Shown here piece by piece: positions 12,246 through 20,000 of a stretch of 20,414 nt of DNA. Origin of the DNA: a virus; the IMG/VR virus record IMGVR_UViG_3300032895_000099, positions 1 through 20,414 of that record; one strand, given 5' to 3'. The position numbers and the translations under genes are program-made. Position 1 is the first letter of the stretch. Each line of letters opens with the position of its first letter. The notes beneath the pieces were generated by a model that did not search any database, was not told the origin of the DNA, and saw only the letters and a program-made list of their open reading frames with translations.

Positions 12246-12752
12246 GTGGAGCCAGCGGACCTGCCAGACTACCTGGATGCGCTGGCTGACCGCATTGACC
12301 CAGCTACCCGCGCAGCAGCCAACGGCATGGCGCAAGCCTACGACAAGGGTCTTAAGACTGACGAGCTGGTGCGCACCACAGGTCACCCGTCAGCACCTGG
12401 GTCACCGCCGGCGCTGGAAAGCGGGCGGCTGCGGGACAGCCTGCGGATAACCCAGGCAGCTGATGCTGGCCTTTACCGCTGGCGTTCAGCCGTCAACCCG
12501 AACACCGTCTACGCTCACATTCAGGAGTACGGTGGCGACATCTGGGCTAAGCACACTTACGTTGACCGCAGGACAGGAATAACCAGGCCAGGGTTCCTGC
12601 GGTGGTCAGGACCAGGAGGGGTTCACTTCGCACGGCATGTTCACTTGCCTAAGCGCCCGTACATGAGCGCAGGCACCAGGCGTATGGCTGCGGACGGCAC
12701 CTTGAGAAATGGTGCCGTCCGCAGCTTTAATGCTGAGATGGGGTTCAGCTGA
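12246..12752 (+). CDS. Tail-completion-like protein (HK97 gp10 / Mu G-like)
   Basis: A 168-residue protein from GTG at 12246, two bases after the GT stop. The pattern GSPPALESGRLRDSL, then VYAHIQEYGGDIWAKHT and HLPKRPYMSAGTRRM is typical of HK97-gp10/virion-morphogenesis-type proteins that close the tail or head-tail joint, including the usual ending with a xxPRPYMxPA-like motif. The position after the chaperones rather than before the major tail protein is uncommon, so the name is a structural guess. The downstream neighbours are on the other strand and convergent. Confidence 0.8.
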   Translation: MEPADLPDYLDALADRIDPATRAAANGMAQAYDKGLKTDELVRTTGHPSAPGSPPALESGRLRDSLRITQAADAGLYRWRSAVNPNTVYAHIQEYGGDIWAKHTYVDRRTGITRPGFLRWSGPGGVHFARHVHLPKRPYMSAGTRRMAADGTLRNGAVRSFNAEMGFS

Positions 12753-12792
12753 ACCCCGTGCATACACTGGCTTACGTACGCCCTCTGGGGGG

Positions 12793-13050
12793 TTACTCCC
12801 AGTCGTGGGAGCCGCTGTGGTCGCGCGGAAGTGAGCACACGCCGGCTACCCGTACCGCGTGGCACAGGTCGTCTGCCAACGACTGCCATGCCCGCGGCAG
12901 GAACCCTTCCTGGCTGAGCCAGGCGTCCAGTGCCGCAAACGAGCCAGTGAATTCCTCGGCAGCGGTGAACTCGGCAGCGCTGCCACGCTCGGCACGTTCC
13001 CAGTTCCGCATAGCCTCACGGCAGGCGGCCAGTGCCTTGTCAGGGTCCAT
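12793..13050 (-). CDS. Small acidic phage protein, unknown function
   Basis: An 85-residue protein from ATG at 13050 with AAGGTGAAGAG directly upstream. It starts five bases after the stop of the amidotransferase gene, so it is last in the reverse operon. The product is mainly helical and acidic (REAMRNWERAERGSAAEFTA) and ends CSLPRDHSGSHDW, a short C/H-containing tail frequently seen at the ends of small actinobacteriophage proteins. No catalytic motif is visible. Confidence 0.78.
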   Translation of the reverse strand: MDPDKALAACREAMRNWERAERGSAAEFTAAEEFTGSFAALDAWLSQEGFLPRAWQSLADDLCHAVRVAGVCSLPRDHSGSHDWE

Positions 13051-13054
13051 CTCT

Positions 13055-13726
13055 TCACCTTTCCCTTAGAGCCTGCTCACGCAGGGTACCTGTCAGGTGA
13101 CATGAGCGGCAGATCAGCTCGGTGGTGGGCTGCTGGTTGCAGACGCCGCATATGCCTGGGTGGCGGTGGCCAGCACCTGTGTAGTCATCGTTGGAGTGCC
13201 AGCGCCGGCTGCCTTCCCACGTGCATGTGCTGCTGTCTCCGTTCAGCAGGTACACCTGCTGGTTGTACCTGGGTTCGCTGGTCAGTATCAGCACCTTGTT
13301 GCCCTTGCCGAGGGTGGACTCCAGCAGGGCTCTGCGGCCCAGGTCGTCCAGCTCCCACCGGGGCAGTATCTCCGTGGCGAACACGCGGGTGTCACTGCGG
13401 CCGTCAGCGGTGTCAAACATGTACCCGTTGTGCATAATAAGGGTGCTGCCGCCAGCGCTGACAGGCTGGCAGTTAGCTGACGACAGCTCACCGCCTGTGG
13501 AATAACGGCAGTGGAAGGCTGCTGGACCGTCAGGGCATCTGATGCGCGCCGCCATAAAGGTGTCCACTGCCTCTTGGGCATCAAGCGTCCGCATGAACAG
13601 CAGCCCGCCGCGCAGTGGCGCAACTGGTATGACCCAGCCGTAACCGTCTGGGTTCAGCTTAGCGGCGTTCTGCAGCTGCTCAAGGGCAGGTGTAACGCCA
13701 GGTGACAAATACTGGATGTAGCACAT
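13055..13726 (-). CDS. Class II glutamine amidotransferase-like (Ntn hydrolase) protein with zinc tail
   Basis: A 223-residue protein from ATG at 13726 with AAGGGG about nine bases upstream. Met is followed by Cys2, the N-terminal nucleophile of class II glutamine amidotransferases. Other signatures align: NPDGYG (25-30), HCRYST (72-77; Arg for glutamine), HNGYMFD (99-105; oxyanion Asn-Gly) and SDT (111-113). These domains release ammonia from glutamine for a partner synthase; no synthase or transferase domain is fused here. C193, C196, C206 and C209 at the C-terminus form a probable zinc ribbon. Unusual cargo in a tail-gene region; its partner may be a host enzyme, a gene outside the window, or it may act as a hydrolase. 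Confidence 0.85.
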   Translation of the reverse strand: MCYIQYLSPGVTPALEQLQNAAKLNPDGYGWVIPVAPLRGGLLFMRTLDAQEAVDTFMAARIRCPDGPAAFHCRYSTGGELSSANCQPVSAGGSTLIMHNGYMFDTADGRSDTRVFATEILPRWELDDLGRRALLESTLGKGNKVLILTSEPRYNQQVYLLNGDSSTCTWEGSRRWHSNDDYTGAGHRHPGICGVCNQQPTTELICRSCHLTGTLREQALRER

Positions 13727-13747
13727 TCGTTCCCCTTCCTGTTTAAC

Positions 13748-13840
13748 TTACCACCAGCCGCTGCGGGTGCCGCCTTTAGCGGCTCGCTGCTGAGCGGCTC
13801 GTGTGTGGCGGTAGTTCCGCCAGCGGCGCAGCCACCTCAT
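13748..13840 (-). CDS. Arg/Trp-rich 30-residue microprotein
   Basis: ATG at 13840 overlaps the stop of the membrane protein gene (TGATG), so translation is coupled. The peptide MRWLRRWRNYRHTRAAQQR and its end GGTRSGWW are strongly basic and Trp-rich. It resembles in composition the 40-residue product at 5616-5738, which also directly follows a membrane microprotein. The amidotransferase gene starts 22 bases after its stop. Short length makes this less certain than the neighbours. Confidence 0.5.
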   Translation of the reverse strand: MRWLRRWRNYRHTRAAQQRAAKGGTRSGWW

Positions 13841-14055
13841 CAGGGCCTGCCTTTGGCTGGTGTCAGCGAAGTGAACATGCAGTGCCCAGCGCACTGGGCC
13901 AGCTGCTCCACATGCACCAGAAAAACCAGCCCAATGCCAGCCGTCATTAGCATAGCGGCCAGCAGCAGTGTGTACGTGAGTTCGCGGCTGAAGTAGTCCC
14001 GTGCGTCAGCCCAGGTGAGAATCACTGGCCGTCCGCGGGTCAGAAAAGCATGCAC
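13840..14055 (-). CDS. Small single-pass membrane protein
   Basis: About 71 residues if started at GTG 14055, which has GGGGAGG eight bases before it; GTG at 14061 would make a GTGA overlap with the upstream stop and is an alternative. The sequence has a short basic N-terminus, a charged segment (WADARDYFSREL) and one strong membrane span (TLLLAAMLMTAGIGLVFLVHV), then a Cys-containing tail. It is coupled to the Trp/Pro-repeat membrane protein upstream and to a basic microprotein downstream. Function unknown. Confidence 0.7.
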   Translation of the reverse strand: MHAFLTRGRPVILTWADARDYFSRELTYTLLLAAMLMTAGIGLVFLVHVEQLAQCAGHCMFTSLTPAKGRP

Positions 14056-14057
14056 TG

Positions 14058-14468
14058 TCACCACCTCCCCGCAGCGGGAAAGTGCCGTGACAGGTCCATA
14101 GTAGTGGTGTCAGCCGCTGGCTGAGCTGGAACCCAGAACTGCCAGCCTGCGGGCGGCTGTGGCCATGCTGGGTCAGGCTGCCAGCCTGGGGTCCACTGCC
14201 AGCCGACTGGCGGCTGTGGCCAGCCTGGGGCTGGGCTGAACCGCCACCCAGATGCTGGCTGCTGGTGCTGCACGTGCCTGTGGGCAACCTTGCGGCCGAT
14301 GGCCTGGTAAGCCTTGCGCTGCTGGTCGTTCGGTGTGAACGTCCAGTGGATGAACTTGGCCAGGCTGCTCAGGACCACCCAGCATATGACGAACGGCAGC
14401 GCTATAGCACTGCCTATAGCCATCATCCACCACGGCACCCACACCGTGGTTCTCCTGGTTCTTCTCAT
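14058..14468 (-). CDS. Membrane protein with C-terminal Trp/Pro repeats
   Basis: A 136-residue protein from ATG at 14468 with GGGAAAAGGACG directly upstream; longer upstream frames run antisense to the tape measure gene and are not used. After a basic start (MRRTRRTT) there is a membrane segment (about residues 12-40, MAIGSAIALPFVICWVVLSS), a basic linker, and then repeats of the type GW-x-W/F-x-P-GWP-x-PP-x-GW between about residues 82 and 120. Trp/Pro repeats of this kind occur at membrane-anchored actinobacterial proteins and may mediate protein contacts. The repeats are also visible as direct repeats in the DNA (about 14105-14235). It is the first gene of the second reverse island. Confidence 0.78.
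   Translation of the reverse strand: MRRTRRTTVWVPWWMMAIGSAIALPFVICWVVLSSLAKFIHWTFTPNDQQRKAYQAIGRKVAHRHVQHQQPASGWRFSPAPGWPQPPVGWQWTPGWQPDPAWPQPPAGWQFWVPAQPAADTTTMDLSRHFPAAGRW
14105..14235. repeat. Coding direct repeats in the Trp/Pro-rich protein
   Basis: GGCGGCTGTGGCCA occurs twice (near 14152 and 14211), each followed by a GCTGGG or GCCTGGGG word, with further related GCCAGCCTG units between. They encode the PGWP-x-PP-x-GW type repeats of the membrane protein, so they reflect protein repetition rather than a separate element. Confidence 0.6.
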
Positions 14469-14550
14469 CGTCCTTTTCCCTTCCCTGTAGTGCCAGGCGT
14501 ATACGTAAACAGGTTCGGGCTCTTGTTTATTTCCGCTCACGGGAGGTGCT
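14469..14550. promoter_or_regulatory. Divergent spacer between the second reverse island and the tape measure gene
   Basis: 82 bases containing the minus-strand ribosome binding site near 14470-14480 and the plus-strand GGGAGG at 14541-14546. A weak version of the intergenic element, TTATTTCCG, lies at 14528-14536. No clear promoter was identified. Confidence 0.35.
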
Positions 14551-17040
14551 GTGCCGTCTCTTGACGATGTGACGCAGCGCTTTATAGCGGACACCGCCGG
14601 GTACATCGGCCCGATGCGGGAAATGATTGAGGCGGCCAAAGAATTCCGCGATGCCACCGCTGAAGACGATGCTTCGAGCGACGAGCTGCGGGACAGCCTG
14701 GACAGGCTGACTGATGCTGTCTGGGAGCTGCTGGGGCCAGTTGATGACCTGGCTGCCACGCTGAAGGTAAACGGTGAGGCGCTTGACTCCGTACGGGACA
14801 AAGGTGCGGAAGCCGCTGAAGGACTGAAGCAGGTCCGCGATGCCAGCGTTGAAGACGATGCTGCACTGGACGGTGTGCGCAACCGCGCCGATGAGACAGC
14901 CAGTGCTTTTTCCCGGCTGCGCGACAAAGCTGTGGAGACCGCTGGTGCGCTGGGGCTGGTTGATGCCGCAGCAGAAGGCGAGGGCGGCGAAGGCAGCGGC
15001 CTGCTGGGAACTGTCGCCTTGTGGGGCTCGCTGGTTGTGGCGATAGCTGCTGTGTTGCCAGCGGTAGCTGCTGTGGCGGCATCGTTTGGTGCGTTTGCGG
15101 CGTTTGCTTACCCGGCTGTCAGCCAGGTTGTCACAGCTATCGAGGGCGGCTCCTCGGCTATTGCCAAGCTGCCAGTGCCGCTGCAGACGGTAGCTAACGG
15201 CGTGCTGAACCTGGAAAGCGCCTGGAAGAAACTGGCTGGCACATTCCAGCCGCAGGTAATCCAGATAATGAACCAGGCACTGGGAATAGCTGACAAGCTG
15301 CTGCCTGAGATAGTGCCGCTGGCCCAGGCGGGTGGTAAGGCTATCTCCAGCATGCTGAGCATGCTGGGCCAGGGCCTCCAGTCGCAGGGGTTCCTGCAGT
15401 TCCTCAAGACGATGACCGCGCTGGCTGTGCCAGCCACGCAGGCCATTATGCGCCTGCTGGGGGCGCTGATGCAGTTCATCAATGCGACCATTGAGGCGCT
15501 GGCTCCTTTGTCGGTTCCGTTCATCAACACCATCACCATGCTGGTTAAGGTGCTGTCGGGTCCGCTGGTAGCCGCGTTCAAGCTGGTCATTGAGATATTC
15601 GTCGGGCTGGCCAGTGCTCTTTCTCCCGTGCTGCCGCTGCTGTCTAAGTTTGCGACAGTGCTGATTAACGATGTCGGAAGCTCGTTCGCTGGCCTTATCC
15701 CTATGGTGAAGCAGCTGGCTGAGGACCTGCTGCCCAGCCTGCGGGATGCCGTAAAGGTGATTGAGCCGCTGCTGGCTTACATGCTCACCCCGAACTCGCC
15801 TTTGATGACCGCACTGGGCGCGCTGCTTAAAATGCTGCCGTCTACGCTGCATTTCCTGGACGAGATTATGAACTTCCTGGCTGGCCACCCGATGTTCACC
15901 CGGCTGGCAGTCGACATCCTGAGTGCCTACGCAGCCCTGAAAATCCTGTCAGGCTGGTTCAGCAGCCTGACCTCAGCGCTGTCCATTTTTACTAACCCGG
16001 TGTTCCTGGTCATTGCGGCCATAGCGCTGCTGGCGCTCGGATTCTACGAGCTGTATGAGCACAGCGCTGAGTTCCGCAAGATAGTCAAGGACGTCGGTGA
16101 GGCGCTTAAAGATGACCTGGAAGCTGGCTTTAAGGCTGCCGCCGCGATTATCAAATGGTTCGAGGGCGCACCTCTTACTTCTATCAAGTCCGCGCTTAAG
16201 CAGGCCGAAGCCTGGTGGAAGCAGCACGGCAAAGAGGTTGAGCAGATTGTCTCAGCATGGCTGAAAATGGTGTCAACCGAGTTCACGGTAGCCATGAAGG
16301 TTATCACCACTGTGATTAAGGTGGCGCTGGCCGTTCTGGTGCCATTCTGGAAGGCCAGCTTTGAGGCAATGGAAGCCATTATGAAGTTCATCTGGCCAGT
16401 TATTGCCAGCGTTGTCACCACGGCTATTCACCTGATTGTGAACATTATCTCGGTGGCGCTGGACCTGCTGACGGGGCACTGGAGCCAGGCGTGGCACGAC
16501 ATGGGGACGCTGGTTTCCCAGCTGCTGACTGGCATGGCGAACACAGCCAAGGACATTATTGACGGGCTGGCCAATGTTTTGTTCACGGCCGGTGAGCATG
16601 TTATCGACAGCCTGATAGACGGAATCAAGTCCCGCATCGGCGGCATCACCAGCGTGATGGGTGGCGTGGCTGGCATGATAGCTGACGCTATCGGCCACAG
16701 CCCAGCCAAGTACGGGCCGCTCTCAGGCAGTGGGGCACCTGAAATCCGTGGCCTGCACCTGGCGCAGGACCTGGCCCGTGGTATTCTCGCTGGCCGTTCC
16801 CAGGTGCAGGCGGCGATATCGGCTGTTGCGGGAGCTGCGGGTGCCAGCATTGGCGGCACTACCGCTGCCTCAGCCAGCCCTGGGGTGCATGTGACGGTGC
16901 CGGTGTCGCTGGCCCCAGGGCTGAGCTACACCAATCCCCAGTTCCTCAACGGCATGCAGCAGGTCATTCAGGAGTCAATTCTGCGGTACACGCAGGTAAA
17001 CCAGTCTAACGGCATGTTTGGCTTCCAGAGGCGCTCGTGA
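14551..17040 (+). CDS. Tape measure protein
   Basis: An 829-residue protein from GTG at 14551 with GGGAGG five bases upstream. It begins MPSLDDVTQRFIADTAGYIG and continues as long Ala-rich alpha helices, with hydrophobic spans at about 153-195 (VALWGSLVVAIAAVLPAVAA and on) and about 480-505 (NPVFLVIAAIALLALGFYEL). The C-terminal part contains HSPAKYGPLSGSGAPEIRG followed by LAQDLARGI, a common signature of tape measure proteins of phages of Gram-positive bacteria. It sets tail length and may help DNA cross the membrane. At about 0.15 nm per residue the tail would be roughly 120 nm; this is an estimate. It overlaps the next gene by a GTGA junction. Confidence 0.95.
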   Translation: MPSLDDVTQRFIADTAGYIGPMREMIEAAKEFRDATAEDDASSDELRDSLDRLTDAVWELLGPVDDLAATLKVNGEALDSVRDKGAEAAEGLKQVRDASVEDDAALDGVRNRADETASAFSRLRDKAVETAGALGLVDAAAEGEGGEGSGLLGTVALWGSLVVAIAAVLPAVAAVAASFGAFAAFAYPAVSQVVTAIEGGSSAIAKLPVPLQTVANGVLNLESAWKKLAGTFQPQVIQIMNQALGIADKLLPEIVPLAQAGGKAISSMLSMLGQGLQSQGFLQFLKTMTALAVPATQAIMRLLGALMQFINATIEALAPLSVPFINTITMLVKVLSGPLVAAFKLVIEIFVGLASALSPVLPLLSKFATVLINDVGSSFAGLIPMVKQLAEDLLPSLRDAVKVIEPLLAYMLTPNSPLMTALGALLKMLPSTLHFLDEIMNFLAGHPMFTRLAVDILSAYAALKILSGWFSSLTSALSIFTNPVFLVIAAIALLALGFYELYEHSAEFRKIVKDVGEALKDDLEAGFKAAAAIIKWFEGAPLTSIKSALKQAEAWWKQHGKEVEQIVSAWLKMVSTEFTVAMKVITTVIKVALAVLVPFWKASFEAMEAIMKFIWPVIASVVTTAIHLIVNIISVALDLLTGHWSQAWHDMGTLVSQLLTGMANTAKDIIDGLANVLFTAGEHVIDSLIDGIKSRIGGITSVMGGVAGMIADAIGHSPAKYGPLSGSGAPEIRGLHLAQDLARGILAGRSQVQAAISAVAGAAGASIGGTTAASASPGVHVTVPVSLAPGLSYTNPQFLNGMQQVIQESILRYTQVNQSNGMFGFQRRS

Positions 17041-20000
17041 CTAGCCCAGCCGCCTACCTTATTGGCGTTGGCACGCTGGCTACAGGTACCACCTGCGTCA
17101 TCACCGCTGGCAGTGGGGGTGGCCAGCAGAACAACGCTGGCGATGCGATTATCGTAGGCGCATCAGCATCGGGCACGCAGACGGTCTCCAGCGTCACCGA
17201 CTCCGCTGGCAACATCTACACCGAGTGGAACTCCAGCGCTGCCCAGAACCCGACCAGCGGATGGATAGCTGACGCCAGCGGCAATCCTGGCGGCCCAGCG
17301 CCGCTGGGTGCGACGGGCACTATTACGGTCGTATTTAATGCCAGCACTGGAACAAAGATAGCTGGCGCGGTTGGCTGCCCTGGTGTGGCTGACAGTCCCA
17401 TAGACCAGAACCCCACCACCACGTCTAACGCTGGGTCAACGTCACCGTCGATTACTTCGGGTGCGCTTACCCAGCCAGTGGAAATCTGTGTTGCCATAAT
17501 GACTAACGGCAACGCCGGCGGCGAGTCAATGGTGTGGGCGGCTGGCTGGACGAGCTGGTTTGACCTGTTTGCTGGTGCCGGCGGGCAGGTCATGAGCATG
17601 GCCACCATGACCACCGCATCATCGTCGGCGGTCACGGCCAGCGGTACCATCAGCAGTGCCAAGTGGTGCATGCTGCTGGTGACGCTGCGGCTGTATGCCA
17701 ATGCTGTGTTCAACAGCTTTGAGACAGGCACGGCTGGCTCCACGGTCAGCACGGCTAACTCTGGCGGTGGCTCAGGCTTCTGGAACAACGCCTTTGACAC
17801 CGTGGCCATAGGCACCGCCGCAGCGTACACCTACCAGGGCACGGTTGTGGCGCACGGGTCGCTGGCTGCCCAGGTGACCACGGGCACTGCTGCTGTCACG
17901 TCGGTAGCGGAGTGGGGGGTGTCAGTAGGGTCACTGGCTCAGGCATGGTTCCGCTTCTATGCGTATTTCCCTTCGCCGCTGACCACGCCCGTGCGGGTGT
18001 TCACCGCCCAGGGGTCGTCTGGTAATGCGGCTTCGGTGCTGCTGTCTACCACTGGTGCCATTCAGGTGTGCGACTCCACCAACCTGGCTAAAGCCACGTT
18101 CGCTTCCACGCTGCCCACCGGGCAGTGGTTCCGCATGGAAGGCGAGATAACTGGCAGCGCGACTGCTGGGAGCCTTACCGCCAGGCTGTACACGGTGATG
18201 GATTCCGCCTACCCAACTGAGACGCAGACAGCCAGCAGCGTTAACACGCTGGGCCTGGTTGGGCCGTTCTGGTTTGGCCAGGGCACCGCGGTAGCCAGCA
18301 CCGCGGCGTTCTACCTGGACGATGTGGCAGTTTCAGCCAGCGGGTACATGGGGCCGGCTTCGCCACTGAGCGTTACGCAGCTGGCCTCGGCGGGTTACAG
18401 CGCTCAGGAAGGATTTGTGGCACCCCCGCCACCACCGACGTACTCGCTGCAGGTTGACCCTGAGAGCAACAACCCAGGCGACTGGCTGATTGCTGTTGTC
18501 AGCATCCGCCAGCCTGCTGCTGGCTGGCAGGTAACCACTGTCGGCACGCCGCAAACCGCAAACTACTTCCTCGTTGGCACGGCGGCGGCTGTCGGCATCT
18601 ACCCTGGGTCGCGCTTCACCGATTCAGGCAACCCAGGCCAGACGTTTGTCATCCAGAGTGTCTCCGCGCCGACCACAGGCACCATCACCGTCTACTACGC
18701 GCCAGCCAGCACCAGCCTGATGACCGCTGGCAACGTGCTGACGCAAGGCGGCGTCACAGTCTCCGTGGCTGACGACGCACACAACTGGTGGTACCCACTG
18801 GGTACCGTGCAAGGTTTCTCTAACGCCGCCACCAGCAGCGCCGCCGGGCTGATGCGCACCACTGTGTGGGCCGCACCAGCCGCACGGGCTGTAAATTACC
18901 TTACCGTTGCCCCGAGTGGGGTGTACGCAGCGCTTAACGTCACCCTGCTTGACGTTTCAGGACTGAGCCCGTACGCGGCGCTTGAGGCAAACATCAGCAC
19001 CTACGCAGCCAGCGGTACCACGCTGACGCTTGCCACCAGCACCCCGCCAGCCCAGGCGCTGGTGTTCAGCTCAGTGAACATAGGCTACGTGCCTAACAGC
19101 CCAGTGCTCACTGGCAGCGGCTGGTCTGCGACTGTCGCAGCAACCACGGTCAACGGTGTTGACCACAACGGCGACTCTTACAGCGTGCTGGCATGGCAGT
19201 ACACCACCCTGACTACCAGCGCCACGTGGACGTCGACCATTGCCGCAGCCATGAGCGCTGAGTCGCTGGTGCTCAGCGTAACAGGGACCGCCCCCGCGCA
19301 GAGCAACCCGTACTGGCCGTGGACCACCACGGAAATAGCAGCTGACCGTGGTCCTGGCGACACCATTGACATGCTGACGTGGCAGCCGCTTTCACAGGCC
19401 AGCGGCTCGCCCCGGTCACGCGTGCTGAGCATGCAGATGACGCAAGGCAAGCAGTACATGCTTGACCAGCTGCAGGCCGGCCAGGGTTCCATGACGCTGG
19501 ATGACCCTGACCAGACGCTTATCCCGCCTGGCTCAGGCCAGTTTTCAGGGCTGGACTCTGGGACGCCGTTCCGTGTGCGCCAGGCATGGGCAGGCGGCCC
19601 ATGGCAGGTGCAGTTCGCCAGCGTGAACGGCGAGAACCCGCTGGCATACAGCCTGTCTGGCCAGGCGGTCACACCTAACCAGGTATACACCGCCACCGCG
19701 TACCTGGGCAGCAACACCAGCGCGGGTGCTGCACTCAGCCACGTGGGTGCGTTCCTGGACACTGGCCCAATGCAGGTGGCTAACTTCACTGCGGCGCTGG
19801 CCCAGTGGACGGGACTGGGGCTGCCCCGGCCGTCTGTGTGCCGTTACTACCTGGCGCAGTCCACGTTCACGTATGACACCAACATGCAGGAGATGGTGGC
19901 GGCTGGCATCAAAATCTGCCTGGATGTCCGCCCAGCTTACAATCCCGTAAGTTCCACTGACCTGGCGAACCTGACCACGCTGCTGCAGACCCTGCGGGCT

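Noticed and set aside
14105-14235. Possible CRISPR-like or iteron repeat array
   Set aside because: Repeats are uneven in spacing and translate directly into Trp/Pro protein repeats in the reverse gene.
14527-15888. Minus-strand frame of 453 residues antisense to the tape measure gene
   Set aside because: Its product is dominated by Gln, His, Arg and Leu as expected from the complementary strand of Ala/Leu-rich helices; no domain or ribosome binding site.
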